Positions 63,399 to 64,000 of a stretch of 64,000 bases of DNA are shown here, piece after piece (positions within the stretch are counted from its first letter, which is position 1; every line of letters starts with the position of its first letter). Below the pieces are notes generated by a model that saw only the letters and a list, made by a program, of their open reading frames with translations, did not search any database and had not been told where the DNA came from. The stretch covers positions 79,148 to 143,147 of the forward strand of contig JAGRPI010000030.1 of the NCBI GenBank assembly GCA_019449635.1, read 5' to 3'. Source of the DNA: Candidatus Ferrigenium bremense. Lineage in GTDB: Bacteria; Pseudomonadota; Gammaproteobacteria; Burkholderiales; Gallionellaceae. Made by a program: the position numbers and the translations under genes.

Positions 63399-63448
63399 TG
63401 GCACCCCCATCCGGAACGATACTTGCCGGAGTCGATTTCATTTCTACG

Positions 63449-63862
63449 TCATTTTTTATGCAAACCTAACCTGTCAAACAAAATTCTATTCCGACGTTCT
63501 GCATCCTTAATCAGTTTGTCGTATGAAATTATTTCAACATACCCATTACCTCCCGGCAATGTTTTGAAGTATCCCTCACCATCAATTGATGGGTGATAGT
63601 TCATTTCCATCTGGAACCTGAGGGTTGGTGTGAGGTCTGCTATCAAATATCCGAAGTATCGTATACCAGTCGGATTAATTGGTCGCCCATCAATATCCTT
63701 TGTTCTGCTTTGCTTAATTTCGACAAATCGTTGAATGACCTGTTGAGCAGGGTCCATATTGTAATCGTCTCTACCGGGTCGCTTAAATTCAATTATGACA
63801 ATGGCACCTGTTGAGTCCTCTTCCTCACGGACACCTATCGGAGTGTCATAAAAGAATGAGCA
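63449..63862 (-). pseudogene. C-terminal fragment of an ATP-binding (GHKL-type) protein truncated by an IS
   Basis: The open frame reads FFYDTPIGVREEEDSTGAIV, IIEFKRPGRDDYNMDPAQQVIQRFVEIKQ, RYFGYLIADLTPTLRFQMEM, EGYFKTLPGGNGYVEIISYDKLIKDAERRNRILFDRLG. This resembles the C-terminal domain (possibly PD-(D/E)XK-like: IIEFKRP) of large GHKL/Hsp90-like ATP-binding proteins often found in defence loci. A stop codon and IS4-like sequence lie immediately upstream (63863-63866), so the N-terminal ATPase part is lost from this copy. It could still be expressed from the ATG at 63757. Confidence 0.65.
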
Positions 63863-63865
63863 TCA

Positions 63866-64000
63866 GTAGTGTCCGGTTAAAAATCGAACAAATTTAGTTG
63901 GTTAACAAATTCTGTCTGATCTTGAAATAGCCCACCTCCCGCAAGAGCTTGAGATAGTTGGGTTTTCTCAAAAACAGACACCGATAAAATCTGCAGCAAA
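63866..64000 (-). mobile_element. IS4-like insertion sequence, one end
   Basis: From about 63868 the + strand reads AGTGTCCGGTTAAAAATCGA, a terminal-repeat-like start, followed by the end of a transposase gene on the minus strand. The element continues beyond the window, so the other end and the target duplication cannot be seen. It interrupts the ATP-binding protein gene. Confidence 0.7.
63877..64000 (-). CDS. IS4-family transposase, C-terminal end
   Basis: The minus-strand frame reads LLQILSVSVFEKTQLSQALA then GGGLFQDQTEFVNQLNLFDF and stops at 63877. The C-terminal pattern LSVSVFEKT...NQLNLFDF is characteristic of IS4-type DDE transposases; the name is from memory of the family. Only 41 residues are in the window. 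Confidence 0.7.
   Translation of the reverse strand, partial: LLQILSVSVFEKTQLSQALAGGGLFQDQTEFVNQLNLFDF

Overview
The window is a chromosome segment of a Gram-negative betaproteobacterium. The closest fit I can name is Nitrosomonadales, probably Gallionellaceae (Sideroxydans/Gallionella type). The evidence is gene content and order: lptD-surA-pdxA-ksgA, yggS-proC-yggT-yggU opposite pilT-pilU, pilMNOPQ-aroK-aroB-dgt-gltB-gltD-hemE-priA, and a three-gene bc1 complex. The taxon is inferred; no rRNA or tRNA gene was seen.

Layout. 1-3.9 kb: the end of a peptide-binding protein gene, a small exported-protein locus, and a sigma54-type activator that appears to drive a divergent small secreted protein from a -24/-12 promoter. 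3.9-9.6 kb: ksgA, pdxA, surA, lptD on the minus strand. 9.7-13.2 kb: amgK-murU (muropeptide sugar recycling) and pepP. 13.2-17.5 kb: an accessory stretch with a rhodanese, a REP-type (Y1) transposase inside a duplicated and truncated pepP, a HigBA-like toxin-antitoxin pair, a VOC protein and an AP2-HNH endonuclease. 17.6-24 kb: VanZ-like protein, 2Fe-2S ferredoxin, yggU-yggT-proC-yggS, pilT, pilU. 24-28.8 kb: an RNA methyltransferase, hemJ, a NodIJ-like ABC exporter, a hydrolase, glyoxalase. 28.9-33.5 kb: thiD, thiE, hemL, engB, hemB. 33.7-37.5 kb: pirin, a nucleotidyltransferase-like protein, PBP1A. 37.7-55.8 kb: type IV pilus assembly, shikimate, glutamate synthase, haem and replication-restart genes. 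55.9-61.8 kb: petABC, a monohaem membrane protein, an FAD oxidase, a NYN-LOTUS protein. 61.9-64 kb: an AT-rich defence island with a DarTG1 ADP-ribosylation system and the tail of an ATPase gene cut by an IS4-like element.

The most unusual property of the window is its load of short palindromic repeats and where they sit. At least five families recur. Many copies lie inside conserved genes and keep the frame open: pdxA, surA, amgK (twice), murU, an alpha/beta hydrolase, engB, gltB, priA. One hairpin family has four copies whose stems differ in sequence but remain complementary. A 142-bp MITE family sits directly before the start codons of pilU, hemJ and gltD, and its terminal repeat supplies each one's Shine-Dalgarno sequence. 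At gltB/gltD a 9-bp direct repeat suggests the insertion split a TAATG stop-start overlap.

Two related small-RNA candidates on the minus strand (near 1.9 kb and 32.4 kb) share a stem, CU-rich unpaired stretches that could pair with Shine-Dalgarno sequences, and a terminator. One lies in the 3' UTR of the sigma54-driven gene, the other between engB and hemB.
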